In this document: positions 16,612 to 25,224 of the stretch, piece after piece
Position numbering within the stretch: position 1 is the stretch's first letter
Layout: each line of letters begins with the position of its first letter
NCBI GenBank assembly: GCA_018828125.1
Contig: JAHJWB010000015.1
Span: forward strand, 124,001-188,000
DNA length: 64,000 nucleotides
Source: Gammaproteobacteria bacterium
Lineage (GTDB): Bacteria; Pseudomonadota; Gammaproteobacteria; Burkholderiales; Burkholderiaceae_C
Direction: 5' to 3'
The notes under the pieces: generated by a model
Told to the model about the DNA's origin: nothing
The model's input: the letters and a program-made list of their open reading frames with translations, nothing else
The model's database searches: none
Position numbers and translations under genes: made by a program

Positions 16612-18953
16612 CGCTGCGCTGGGCGCGGCGCAGCCTCATCCTGCGGCTGGTGGGGCTGTCGCTGTTGCTGCTGCTCATCGTGCAGTCCGCCGGGTTTGCG
16701 GTGGTGCGTGCCACCATCGACCGCAACGCCCGCGCCCAGATCGCCCGGGCGCTGGACCTGGACGAAAACGTGTGGCGCCGCCTGCTGGAGCAGAACGCCG
16801 ACAAGCTTCGCCAGGGTTCTGCCCTGCTGGCGGCAGACTTCGGCTTTCGGTCGGCTGTGAATTCGGGCGACCAGGAAACCATCCAGTCCGTGCTCGAAAA
16901 CCACGGCAGCCGCATTGGCGCAGCGGTGACAGCGTTGCTCGACACTGACCTTGCGCTGCGCGCCGTGAGCCTGCGGGATGACAGCATGGACCAGTTTCCG
17001 GCCACGCTGCGCCAGGTGGTCCCCCCGCTGGCGGCGCAGCCTCAGGGCAGCCGGGTGGCGGTGATGGATGGTGTGCCCTACCAGTTTGTGATGGTGCCCA
17101 TGCGGGCGCCCGTGGTCATCGGCTGGGTGTTGATGGGGTTTCCCATCAACCAGGCACTGGCCGACGAAATGCGCCAGTTGTTGTCCGTCAACGTCGCGCT
17201 GGTCGTCACCGGAGCCGACAGCACCTTGCAGATTCCGGTCAGCACCTTGCCGCCCGAGACGCTGGCCGTGCTCAAGAGCCAGGGCGTGCTGTCCGGCGAG
17301 TTGCTGACTCCCGAAGGCACGCTGCTGGTGCGCAGCAGCCGCCTCGACAGCGCCAGTGGCGAGGTGCAGGCCTTGCTGCTGCGCTCGGTGGACGAGGTGG
17401 TGGCGCCTTACCGCCAGTTGCAGGTGCTGCTGGCCATCATCACCGTGGCGGGTGTGCTGCTGTTTGCCGTGGGCACGGGTCTGATGGCCCAGCGCCTGAC
17501 CACGCCCCTGCGCTCACTGCTGGCGGCCACGCAGCGTTTGTCGCGCGGGGAATACGACGTGCCGCTGGAACACACCGGCCGCAACGACGAGATCGGCAAC
17601 CTGGCACGCTCGTTCGACCACATGCGTGTGGACATCGGCACCCAGCAAACCGAAATCCGCCGCCTCGCGTACTGGGACCGGCTGACGGGCCTGCCCAACC
17701 GCGAGCGTTTTCGCGACGCCGTGGTGCAGGCGGTGGCAGGCAGCACCGCAAACGGGCAGGCCCTGGCCGTGCTCACCCTCGACCTGGACCGTTTTAAACA
17801 TGTGAATGATGTGCTGGGTTATGCGTTTGGCGACCGCTTGCTGCAGGCTGTGGCCGAGCGCCTGACGCAACAGATGGCGTCGCCTGATGACATGGTGGCG
17901 CGCCTGGGGGGCAACGAGTTTGCCCTGCTGCTGCTGCGCGCCGATGCCGCGGCAGCGCACGCGCTTGCGCAGCGCATCAACCAGTCGTTTGAGCAGCCCA
18001 TTGCATTTGAAGACCAGACCGCGGACCTGAGCGCTGCCATTGGTTTTGCCTGCTGGCCGGGCGATGCGCCCGACGCCGACACCTTGCTCAGCCGCTCTGA
18101 AATCGCGATGTATGCGGCAAAGCGCAAGCTGAGTGGGGCCTTGCAGTACGACGCCTCGCTCGACTCGGCCAGTGCGCTAACGCTGTCGCTGCTGACCGAG
18201 CTGCGCCGTGCGGTGGAGCACCACGAGCTGCGCCTGTTTTTGCAGCCGAAGGTGTCGCTGCACGGCCAGGCGGGGATGGCGGCCGAGGCCCTGGTGCGCT
18301 GGCAACACCCGCAGCGCGGGCTGGTGCCGCCCATGCAGTTCATACCCTTTGCCGAGCAGACCGGGTTTGTGCGCCACCTGACCCTGTGGATTTTTGAAGA
18401 AGTAGCCCGGCTGCTGGCCGACCCGCGCACGCTGGCCATGCCGCTGCGGGTGTCGGTCAACCTGTCGACCCGTGACCTGCTGGACCCCGAGCTGAGCAAC
18501 CGGCTGGCCGCCATTCTTTTACGCCATGGGGTGCCCGCCACGGCGTTCTGCCTGGAGATCACGGAGAGCGCCATCATGGACGACCCCCAGCGTGCCGAGG
18601 CCATGCTCAACCGGCTGTCCGAGCAGGGCTTCAAACTGTCCATCGACGACTTTGGCACCGGGTATTCCTCGCTGGCCTATCTCAAACGCCTGCCGGTGGA
18701 TGAGCTCAAGATTGACAAGTCCTTTGTGATGGGCATGGAAACGGGTGAAGACGACGCGATGATCGTGCGTTCGACCATTGACCTGGCCCACAACCTGGGC
18801 CTGACCGTGGTGGCTGAAGGGGTTGAAACAGCGGCCATCCTGGAGCGGCTGCGGGAGCTGGCGTGTGACGAGGCGCAGGGCTACCACATGGCCCGGCCGC
18901 TGCCCGTGGATGAATTTCTGGATTGGCAGTTGCGACAGGGGTCAGTTCTTTAG
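16608..18953 (+). CDS. membrane GGDEF/EAL c-di-GMP protein with degenerate GGDEF
   Basis: Protein of 781 residues: TM1 at 10-33, a periplasmic sensor of about 235 residues, TM2 near 270-295, HAMP, a GGDEF domain (about 355-515) and an EAL domain (about 535-775). The synthase signature reads RLGGNEF, with Asn for the catalytic Asp/Glu, so cyclase activity is unlikely. The EAL domain keeps EALVRW, NLST, EITES, IDDFGTGYSS, KIDKSFV and AEGVET, so it should be an active c-di-GMP phosphodiesterase. The TTG at 16608 overlaps the cupredoxin stop codon and gives a natural N-terminus; no ATG is better placed. Confidence 0.9.
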   Translation: MTLRWARRSLILRLVGLSLLLLLIVQSAGFAVVRATIDRNARAQIARALDLDENVWRRLLEQNADKLRQGSALLAADFGFRSAVNSGDQETIQSVLENHGSRIGAAVTALLDTDLALRAVSLRDDSMDQFPATLRQVVPPLAAQPQGSRVAVMDGVPYQFVMVPMRAPVVIGWVLMGFPINQALADEMRQLLSVNVALVVTGADSTLQIPVSTLPPETLAVLKSQGVLSGELLTPEGTLLVRSSRLDSASGEVQALLLRSVDEVVAPYRQLQVLLAIITVAGVLLFAVGTGLMAQRLTTPLRSLLAATQRLSRGEYDVPLEHTGRNDEIGNLARSFDHMRVDIGTQQTEIRRLAYWDRLTGLPNRERFRDAVVQAVAGSTANGQALAVLTLDLDRFKHVNDVLGYAFGDRLLQAVAERLTQQMASPDDMVARLGGNEFALLLLRADAAAAHALAQRINQSFEQPIAFEDQTADLSAAIGFACWPGDAPDADTLLSRSEIAMYAAKRKLSGALQYDASLDSASALTLSLLTELRRAVEHHELRLFLQPKVSLHGQAGMAAEALVRWQHPQRGLVPPMQFIPFAEQTGFVRHLTLWIFEEVARLLADPRTLAMPLRVSVNLSTRDLLDPELSNRLAAILLRHGVPATAFCLEITESAIMDDPQRAEAMLNRLSEQGFKLSIDDFGTGYSSLAYLKRLPVDELKIDKSFVMGMETGEDDAMIVRSTIDLAHNLGLTVVAEGVETAAILERLRELACDEAQGYHMARPLPVDEFLDWQLRQGSVL

Positions 18954-18992
18954 TTCTTGGCCTGCATGTCTGCGCAGGCGAAAATACGCGCA

Positions 18993-20105
18993 ATGTCTTC
19001 CTCCAGTTCCCGCCCGCCTGCCGGCCCCGCCGCCCCCACAGCCGCTTCTCTGCCCTCTGCGTCTGGCGCAGCGGGATCGCCCCCATCTGCGCCCGCCGAG
19101 CGCCCGGTGCTCCGCCGCCCCACGCTGGCGGCCAATGCGGCGCCCGCCCGGCCTGCGCCGCCACCGCGCGCCGCAAGGGCGCCTGCACCCCCCAACTACC
19201 GCACGGCGTCCGGATCTTTTGTGGCGCCCATCAAGCAAGCGCCCGAACGGGCGTCCGCGACGATTACGGTAAACGGGCTAGTCAGCTCCCGACTGAACAA
19301 GCGCATGGCCGAGCTGGGCCTGTGCTCTCGCCGCGAGGCCGACGAGTGGATTGCCCAGGGCTGGGTCAAGGTCAATGGCCAGGTGGCCGAGATGGGGGTT
19401 CAGGTGCTGCCCACCGACCGCATCGATGTGGACAAGGCCGCCCAGGGGTTTCAGGAGCAGCGCGTCACCATCTTGCTGCACAAGCCCATGGGTTATGTCA
19501 GCGGCCAGGCCGAAGACGGCCACACGCCCGCCGTGGCGCTGATCAACCCCCGCACGCACTGGCGGGATGACCCCAGCCGGAATCGGTTTTCGCCGCCGCA
19601 ATTGCGGGGGCTGGCGCCCTGCGGGCGTCTGGACATCGATTCGGTCGGGTTGCTGGTGCTCACCCAGGACGGCCGCGTGGCGCGCCAGATCATTGGGGAA
19701 GACTCCGAGATGGAGAAGGAGTATCTGGTGCGTGTGGTGTACCAAGCGCCTGGCCAGGCCGTGCCGCGCCACCCCAGTGAGCGCTCCGCGCCCCTGCAGG
19801 AAATCGACGAACGCGATCCTGTCAGCACCAATGTGCAGGCGGTGTTTCCGCGGGAGTTGCTGGAGCGCTTGCGCCACGGGCTGAGCCTGGACGGCCAACC
19901 GCTCAAGCCCGCCAAGGTCGATTGGCAAAACCCCGAGCAACTGCGTTTTGTGCTGACCGAGGGCAAAAAGCGCCAGATCCGCCGCATGTGCGAGCAGGTA
20001 GGCCTCAAAGTGGTGGGGCTTAAACGCATCCGCATTGGCCGCGTCACGCTGGGCAACCTGCCGGTGGGGCAGTGGCGCTACCTGTCGTCCAACGAGCGTT
20101 TTTGA
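18993..20105 (+). CDS. rluF: 23S rRNA pseudouridine synthase, RluF/RluB type
   Basis: Converts a uridine of rRNA to pseudouridine. Of 370 residues, the first 90 or so are a low-complexity Pro/Ala/Ser extension; then come an S4 RNA-binding domain (NKRMAELGLCSRREADEWIA) and the catalytic domain with GRLDIDSVGLLVLTQDG, where the Asp of GRLD is the nucleophile. GKKRQIRRMCEQVGLKVVGL near the C-terminus resembles RluF more than RluB; the exact target base is uncertain. The start is placed at MSSSSSRP; an in-frame ATG at 18957 is also possible. It follows the EAL gene by 39 bases. Confidence 0.85.
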   Translation: MSSSSSRPPAGPAAPTAASLPSASGAAGSPPSAPAERPVLRRPTLAANAAPARPAPPPRAARAPAPPNYRTASGSFVAPIKQAPERASATITVNGLVSSRLNKRMAELGLCSRREADEWIAQGWVKVNGQVAEMGVQVLPTDRIDVDKAAQGFQEQRVTILLHKPMGYVSGQAEDGHTPAVALINPRTHWRDDPSRNRFSPPQLRGLAPCGRLDIDSVGLLVLTQDGRVARQIIGEDSEMEKEYLVRVVYQAPGQAVPRHPSERSAPLQEIDERDPVSTNVQAVFPRELLERLRHGLSLDGQPLKPAKVDWQNPEQLRFVLTEGKKRQIRRMCEQVGLKVVGLKRIRIGRVTLGNLPVGQWRYLSSNERF

Positions 20106-20160
20106 GCACAAACCGGCTCTGCGCGCGCATCGCCTCGCATTTCTGACCGGAGCCTTCTGT

Positions 20161-21435
20161 ATGCCCATTCCCCAGCGCCCACGTTCCGGAGCTGCCGGTG
20201 CCGCCAAACCCCACCCGTTGCGCCAGCTGCGCGCCTCCGATCTGCGGGGCGTGGCCCGGCTGGCCACGCAGGCTACGGGAGGCATCAGCCGCGTCGCAGA
20301 GGGTGTGCACCAGTCGGTGCTGGGCACCATGGGGCTTCCCGGCGGGGCCGAGCCGGGGCGCACCCGCGGGCTGACTGGCATGGTCTATCAGAGCATTCGC
20401 GGCGTCACGCAGCTGGTGGATGCCGGCCTGCAAGCGGGCTTGGCGCGGCTGGAGCCGTTCTTTGCGCAAGGCGCGGCCGGTGCCGTTGTGCAGTGGGAGC
20501 GCGAAGCCGTGATTGCCGCGTTGAATGGTGTGATGGGTGACCGGCTGGCGCGCGACCACAACCCGCTGTGCACCCGCATGGGTTTTTATCAACAAGGGCT
20601 GCCGCTGGATGTATCGGCCTTGGCCGCATCCGGCGCAGCCACCGGCAAGTTGCTGGTGCTGGTGCATGGCCTGTGCATGAACGATCTTCAGTGGCTGCGT
20701 GACGGCCATGACCATGGCACCCACTTGGCGCAGGCGCTGGGCTACACCCCGGTATACCTGCGCTACAACACCGGCCTGCACACATCCACCAACGGTGCGG
20801 AGTTGTCGAGCCAGCTGGATGCTCTGGTGGCCGCATGGCCTGTACCGGTCACGAAAGTGGCGGTGCTGGCACACAGCATGGGCGGCCTGGTGGTGCGCAG
20901 CGCCTGTGAGCAGGCCGCCACGCCCGGCGCGCCGCCCAGCCACTGGCTGCCCTTGCTGGGCCACCTGGTCTTTCTGGGCACACCCCATCATGGCGCGCCG
21001 CTGGAGCGGGCAGGGCACTGGGTAGATGTGCTGCTGGGCAGCACGCCGTATTCACGGCCGTTTGCGCGACTGGCGCAGTTGCGCAGTGCGGGTATCACCG
21101 ACCTGCGTTACGGGCATGTTCTGGATTCCGACTGGGTAGGGCGTGACCGCTTTCGCAAAACGCCGGATCAGCGCACTCCTGTGCCGCTGCCCGAGGGTGT
21201 GGTGTGCAGCGCGGTGGCTGCTGCCGTCGCCCCTCGGCGGAGCCCGGCTGCGGACCGGCTGGTGGGGGATGGGTTGGTGCCATTGCACAGTGCCTTGGGC
21301 ATCCACGATGATGCAGTGCGAACCCTGGGCTTCCTCAAGCAGCGGCAGGCCGTGTTCTACCGGTTGGGCCACCTGGCTTTGCTGGGTGACAAGGGTGTGG
21401 CGCGGCAGGTTGAACAGTGGTTGAAATCCCCATGA
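20161..21435 (+). CDS. alpha/beta hydrolase (PGAP1/lipase-like)
   Basis: Predicted serine hydrolase of 424 residues. The N-terminal 150 residues are a helical region of unknown role; the alpha/beta fold starts at KLLVLVHGLCMNDLQW (oxyanion HG), and the nucleophile elbow is AHSMGGLVVRSA. HHGAPLER follows, and a late His (GDGLVPLHSALG region) could complete the triad. No signal peptide is seen, so it is probably cytoplasmic. The length and layout match a common Comamonadaceae hydrolase; substrate unknown. Confidence 0.82.
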   Translation: MPIPQRPRSGAAGAAKPHPLRQLRASDLRGVARLATQATGGISRVAEGVHQSVLGTMGLPGGAEPGRTRGLTGMVYQSIRGVTQLVDAGLQAGLARLEPFFAQGAAGAVVQWEREAVIAALNGVMGDRLARDHNPLCTRMGFYQQGLPLDVSALAASGAATGKLLVLVHGLCMNDLQWLRDGHDHGTHLAQALGYTPVYLRYNTGLHTSTNGAELSSQLDALVAAWPVPVTKVAVLAHSMGGLVVRSACEQAATPGAPPSHWLPLLGHLVFLGTPHHGAPLERAGHWVDVLLGSTPYSRPFARLAQLRSAGITDLRYGHVLDSDWVGRDRFRKTPDQRTPVPLPEGVVCSAVAAAVAPRRSPAADRLVGDGLVPLHSALGIHDDAVRTLGFLKQRQAVFYRLGHLALLGDKGVARQVEQWLKSP

Positions 21436-21460
21436 AAAGCCGCCCGGACGGGGCCTTTTT
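21435..21460 (+). terminator. probable intrinsic terminator after hydrolase gene
   Basis: Starts at the last base of the stop codon: AAAAGCCGCCC, a short loop, then GGGGCC and TTTTT. Imperfect stem but clear U-run. Confidence 0.5.
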
Positions 21461-21534
21461 CCTTGCCGACGGCGTTGCCGGTGGCCGGAGCCCCGCTACC
21501 ATGTGCCTCAGAGAACCCAAATAAGGAGAATTTA

Positions 21535-22470
21535 GTGAGCGATGTGAAATACCGCCTGGTCACCCGCAGTGACTTTGACGGCCTGGTCTGTGCCGTGCTG
21601 CTCAATGAACTGGACCTCATTGACGAGATCACCTTTGTCCACCCCAAGGACATGCAGGACGGCAAGGTGGCCATCACCAGCCGCGACATCACCACCAACC
21701 TGCCCTACGTGCCGGGCGCCCATCTGGTGTTTGACCACCACGAGTCGGAAACGGTGCGCAACTCGGGCCGCCGGGACGAAAATCACATCATCGAAGCCCA
21801 TGCGCCATCGGCCGCGCGTGTGGTCTACAACCACTACGGCGGTAAGGCCGCCTTCCCCCGCGTCACCGACGAAATGATGGCCGCGGTCGACCAGGCCGAC
21901 TCGGCCCAGTATTCGCGCGAAGACATCCTCAACCCCCAGGGCTGGGTGCTGCTGAATTACCTCATGGACTCGCGCACCGGGCTGGGCCGGTTTCGCGAGT
22001 TCCGCATCAGCAACTACGCGCTGATGATGGACCTCATCCAGTATTGCCGCGACCACACCATTGAAGAGATCCTGGCGCTGCCGGATGTGCAGGAGCGCGT
22101 GAACCTGTACCGCGAGCAGGCAGCCAAAGCCAAGGAGCAATTGCTCAGCTGTGCCATTTCCATCGGCAACCTGGTGGTGCTGGACCTGCGGGACGAAGAA
22201 ACCATCTGGGCCACCAACCGGTTCATGATTTACGCGCTGTTCCCCAAGGCCAACATCTCCATCCATGTCATGTGGGGCCTGCAAAAGCAGAACACGGTGT
22301 TTGCCACAGGCAAGTCCATCCTGGACCGCAGCAGCAACACCCACGTGGGCAACCTGATGCTGGAGTTCGGCGGCGGTGGCCACGCCGCGGCAGGCACCTG
22401 TCAGGTGGCCAACGACAAGGCCGATGCGATGCTCAAGACGCTGATCCAGCGCATTACCACCGACGGTTAA
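21535..22470 (+). CDS. DHH-family phosphoesterase (exopolyphosphatase-like)
   Basis: Metal-dependent phosphoesterase of 311 residues. Motifs are DFDGLVCAVLL (metal ligands), an early Asp in TSRDI, DHHES (the DHH signature, about residue 64) and the C-terminal substrate-binding glycine motif EFGGGGHAAAGTC. The start is a GTG at 21535, supported by AAGGAGA nine bases upstream; the frame before it is intergenic. Homologues are often labelled exopolyphosphatase, but the family also includes oligoribonucleases and cyclic-dinucleotide hydrolases, so the substrate is open. Confidence 0.85.
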   Translation: MSDVKYRLVTRSDFDGLVCAVLLNELDLIDEITFVHPKDMQDGKVAITSRDITTNLPYVPGAHLVFDHHESETVRNSGRRDENHIIEAHAPSAARVVYNHYGGKAAFPRVTDEMMAAVDQADSAQYSREDILNPQGWVLLNYLMDSRTGLGRFREFRISNYALMMDLIQYCRDHTIEEILALPDVQERVNLYREQAAKAKEQLLSCAISIGNLVVLDLRDEETIWATNRFMIYALFPKANISIHVMWGLQKQNTVFATGKSILDRSSNTHVGNLMLEFGGGGHAAAGTCQVANDKADAMLKTLIQRITTDG

Positions 22471-22514
22471 GCCCCAGGCCACCGCCGTGTGCAGGGCGGC
22501 CCGCAGTGGGAGCC

Positions 22515-22542
22515 CTTGAAAAGCCCTGAGTTGCCCCTAAAT
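22515..22542 (+). promoter_or_regulatory. putative sigma-32 heat-shock promoter of htpG
   Basis: CTTGAAA at 22515-22521 and CCCCTAAAT at 22534-22542, separated by 12 bases, resemble the sigma-32 consensus (CTTGAAA and CCCCATNT with 11-16 spacing). The downstream gene is the heat-shock chaperone htpG. The predicted start lies within the terminator hairpin at 22539. Confidence 0.5.
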
Positions 22543-22576
22543 CACGCCTGCTGGTTCGGCAGGCGTGATTTTTTTG
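22539..22576 (+). terminator. intrinsic terminator of the DHH phosphoesterase gene
   Basis: Strong hairpin with arms AATCACGCCTGC and GCAGGCGTGATT around a short loop, followed by a run of Ts. It terminates the phosphoesterase transcript before htpG. Confidence 0.85.
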
Positions 22577-22712
22577 TGCCGGGCCGCCCCAAACAAAAAA
22601 AGCAGCCCCCTGGGGCGGCGACCCGCGTAGCGGCGGAGCGTGGAGCTTTTTATGTGCCGGGCCCCTTTTCCTTGATTTGTATTGACCCATTCGACTGAGA
22701 GAGAACCCTCCC

Positions 22713-24686
22713 ATGAGCAAGCAAACCCTGTCGTTCCAGGCCGAAGTGGCCCAGCTGCTGCACCTGGTCACCCATTCGTTGTATTCCAACCAGGAAATCT
22801 TCCTGCGAGAGCTGATCTCCAACGCGTCGGATGCCTGCGACAAGCTGCGGTTTGAGGGCCTCAACAACTCCGCGCTGTTCGAAGACGCCCCCAACCTGGA
22901 AGTGCGCGTCACCTTCGACAAGGCCGCCAAGACGCTGACCATCACCGACAACGGCATCGGCATGAGCCAGCAAGAGGCCATCGACCACCTGGGCACCATC
23001 GCCAAGAGCGGCACCAAGGACTTCATGGGCAAGCTCAGCGGCGACCAGAAGCAGGACGCCCAGCTCATCGGCCAATTCGGCGTGGGCTTCTACTCGGGCT
23101 TCATTGTGGCCGACAAGATCACCGTGGAATCGCGCCGCGCGGGCCTTGCGGCCGAAGAAGGCGTGCGCTGGATCAGCGGCGGCACGGGCGACTTCGAGGT
23201 CGAAACCATCACCCGCCCCCAGCGCGGCACCAGCATCATCTTGCACCTGCGCGACGATGCCGAGGAATACCTCAACGCCTGGAAGCTCAAGCAGGTCATC
23301 GCCAAATACTCCGACCACATCAGCCTGCCCATCCTGATGGAAAAGGAAGAGTGGAAAGACGGCGAACTGATCAACCCAGAAGACGAAAACGGCGGCCGCC
23401 AGCCGGGTGGCATGGTCAAGACTGGCGAATGGGAAACCATCAACAAGGCCAGCGCCTTGTGGACGCGACCCAAGAAGGACGTGACCGAAGAGCAGTACAC
23501 GGAGTTCTACAAAACCATCAGCCACGACCAGGAGGCGCCGCTGACTTGGGCGCACAACCGCGTGGAAGGCAACACCGAGTACACGCAGCTCTTGTACATC
23601 CCCGCCAAGGCCCCGTTCGATTTGTGGAACCGTGAAAAGAAGGCGGGTGTGAAGCTGTACGTCAAGCGCGTGTTCATCATGGACGACGCCGAGGCGCTGA
23701 TGCCCACCTACCTGCGCTTTGTGAAGGGCGTGATCGACTCGGCCGACCTGCCGCTGAACGTGAGCCGAGAGCTGCTGCAGGAAAGCCGCGACGTGCGCGC
23801 CATTCGCGAAGGCAGCACCAAGCGCGTGTTGAGCATGCTGGAAGACCTGGCCAAACACGACAAGCACGAAGCCGCTGCCGGGGATGAAGGCGTGACGGAT
23901 GTGATCGACGCGGACGACAAGGCTAAGGAAGGCAAGTACAGCCAGTTCTATGCTGAATTTGGCGCAGTGCTGAAGGAAGGCCTGGGCGAAGACTTCGGCA
24001 ACCGTGAGCGCCTGGCCAAGCTGCTGCGTTTTGCATCCACCACCAGCGACACCGCCACCGTGGGCTTTGCCGACTACAAGGCGCGCATGAAGGAAGGCCA
24101 GGAGGCGATTTACTACATCACCGCCGACACCCTGGCCGCGGCCAAGAACAGCCCACAGCTTGAAGTCTTCAAGAAGAAGGGCATCGAAGTGCTGCTCATG
24201 ACCGACCGCGTGGACGAATGGGCGCTGAACTACCTGCACGAGTTTGACAGCACCCCGCTGCAAAGCGTGGCCAAGGGTGCCGTGGACCTGGGCAAACTGC
24301 AGGACGAAGCCGAGAAGAAGGCCGCGGAAGAAGCTGCCGAAGCCTTCAAGCCCGTGCTGGCCAAGCTGAAGGAAGCCCTGAAGGACAAGGCCGAAGACGT
24401 GCGCGTGACGACGCGCCTGGTCGATTCACCCGCCTGTCTGGTCGTGCAGGACGACGGCATGAGCACCCAGCTGGCCCGCATGCTCAAGCAGGCCGGTCAG
24501 CAGGCGCCTGAGACCAAGCCGGTGCTGGAGGTGAATGCCGAGCATGCGCTGGTCAAGAAGCTGGACGGCAGCGTGCATTTTCACGACCTGGCGCACATCC
24601 TGTTCGACCAGGCCTTGCTGGCCGAGGGGGGCCTGCCCGAGGACCCGGCCGCCTATGTAAAGCGGGTGAATGCGCTGCTGGTCTAA
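22713..24686 (+). CDS. htpG: molecular chaperone HtpG (Hsp90)
   Basis: Cytosolic ATP-dependent chaperone, 657 residues. The GHKL ATPase domain includes [18 protein letters not shown]-type sequence (starting near residue 28) and DNGIGM. The middle domain contains [17 protein letters not shown], and the C-terminal dimerisation domain ends [19 protein letters not shown] upstream of the ATG at 22713 serves as ribosome binding site. It sits alone after a terminator and a heat-shock-like promoter. Length is close to the E. coli protein (624) with a somewhat longer charged linker. Confidence 0.97.
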   Translation: MSKQTLSFQAEVAQLLHLVTHSLYSNQEIFLRELISNASDACDKLRFEGLNNSALFEDAPNLEVRVTFDKAAKTLTITDNGIGMSQQEAIDHLGTIAKSGTKDFMGKLSGDQKQDAQLIGQFGVGFYSGFIVADKITVESRRAGLAAEEGVRWISGGTGDFEVETITRPQRGTSIILHLRDDAEEYLNAWKLKQVIAKYSDHISLPILMEKEEWKDGELINPEDENGGRQPGGMVKTGEWETINKASALWTRPKKDVTEEQYTEFYKTISHDQEAPLTWAHNRVEGNTEYTQLLYIPAKAPFDLWNREKKAGVKLYVKRVFIMDDAEALMPTYLRFVKGVIDSADLPLNVSRELLQESRDVRAIREGSTKRVLSMLEDLAKHDKHEAAAGDEGVTDVIDADDKAKEGKYSQFYAEFGAVLKEGLGEDFGNRERLAKLLRFASTTSDTATVGFADYKARMKEGQEAIYYITADTLAAAKNSPQLEVFKKKGIEVLLMTDRVDEWALNYLHEFDSTPLQSVAKGAVDLGKLQDEAEKKAAEEAAEAFKPVLAKLKEALKDKAEDVRVTTRLVDSPACLVVQDDGMSTQLARMLKQAGQQAPETKPVLEVNAEHALVKKLDGSVHFHDLAHILFDQALLAEGGLPEDPAAYVKRVNALLV

Positions 24687-24693
24687 ATATTGG

Positions 24694-24741
24694 TAAAAAT
24701 AGCCTCTAGCGCTTATCTGTAAAGCGCAAGTAGCTATCAAA
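24694..24741 (+). repeat. dispersed palindromic repeat, copy 4
   Basis: Copy closest to the window consensus: ATAGC, CTCT, AGCGCTT, loop, AAGCGC, AAGT, AGCTAT. It lies just after the htpG stop codon and ahead of the terminator. Confidence 0.82.
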
Positions 24742-24750
24742 ATAAAATCA

Positions 24751-24788
24751 AACCCCGGCGTGCCATGGCACCACCGGGGTTTTGTTTT
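24751..24788. terminator. intrinsic terminator after htpG
   Basis: AACCCCGG pairs with CCGGGGTT; an inner TGCCATGGCA palindrome extends the hairpin. A T-rich run follows on the plus strand. Placed between convergent genes. Confidence 0.75.
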
Positions 24789-24838
24789 TGGCGGGTCTTG
24801 GACGGGTTGACCGGAGCCGTCCCGGCTGACCGGCTGGG

Positions 24839-25147
24839 CTATTCCTCGTCTCGGGCCTGCTCCAGGATGCGCGAGTGCGCTCGGTTGCGTTCCAGCGGGT
24901 CGGCCTCTATCAGTTCTTTGAGCGCACCTTCGGGCACCAGTTGTCCCTTGCGGCGGTCGGTTTTCACGGGCAGGTTGCGCCAGCCCGAGAGCACCAGCCA
25001 GTCCCACAGCTCGCGGGGCAGGGGCTGGTTGACGGCCATCTTGACCTGCCCGCGGATGATGAAAGCCCCCACCTGGGGCAAGGGGCCCACCGGCGCAGCC
25101 TTGCGCTTTTGGCGGATGGAAAAAAGGTTACGGAGCAAATCCTTCAT
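24839..25147 (-). CDS. conserved hypothetical small protein
   Basis: Basic protein of 102 residues, starting MKDLLRNLFSIRQKRKAAPV, with a central PLPRELWDWLVLSGWRNLPV and a charged end (PLERNRAHSRILEQARDEE). No signal peptide, membrane segment or known motif. The ATG at 25147 has no strong ribosome binding site; the frame is open further upstream without support. Codon use is like its neighbours. It lies 77 bases downstream of the hybrid kinase gene on the same strand. Function unknown. Confidence 0.65.
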   Translation of the reverse strand: MKDLLRNLFSIRQKRKAAPVGPLPQVGAFIIRGQVKMAVNQPLPRELWDWLVLSGWRNLPVKTDRRKGQLVPEGALKELIEADPLERNRAHSRILEQARDEE

Positions 25148-25224
25148 GGGCTGACCAACTCGCTGGGGGGTAAAAGTGTTTGCAGCATAGCCCAGGCCGC
25201 CCCCATTGCTCAAGGCCGCAGTGG

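Noticed and set aside
22650-24263. 537-codon minus-strand frame opposite htpG
   Set aside because: Shadow of htpG codon bias; no motif or ribosome binding site.
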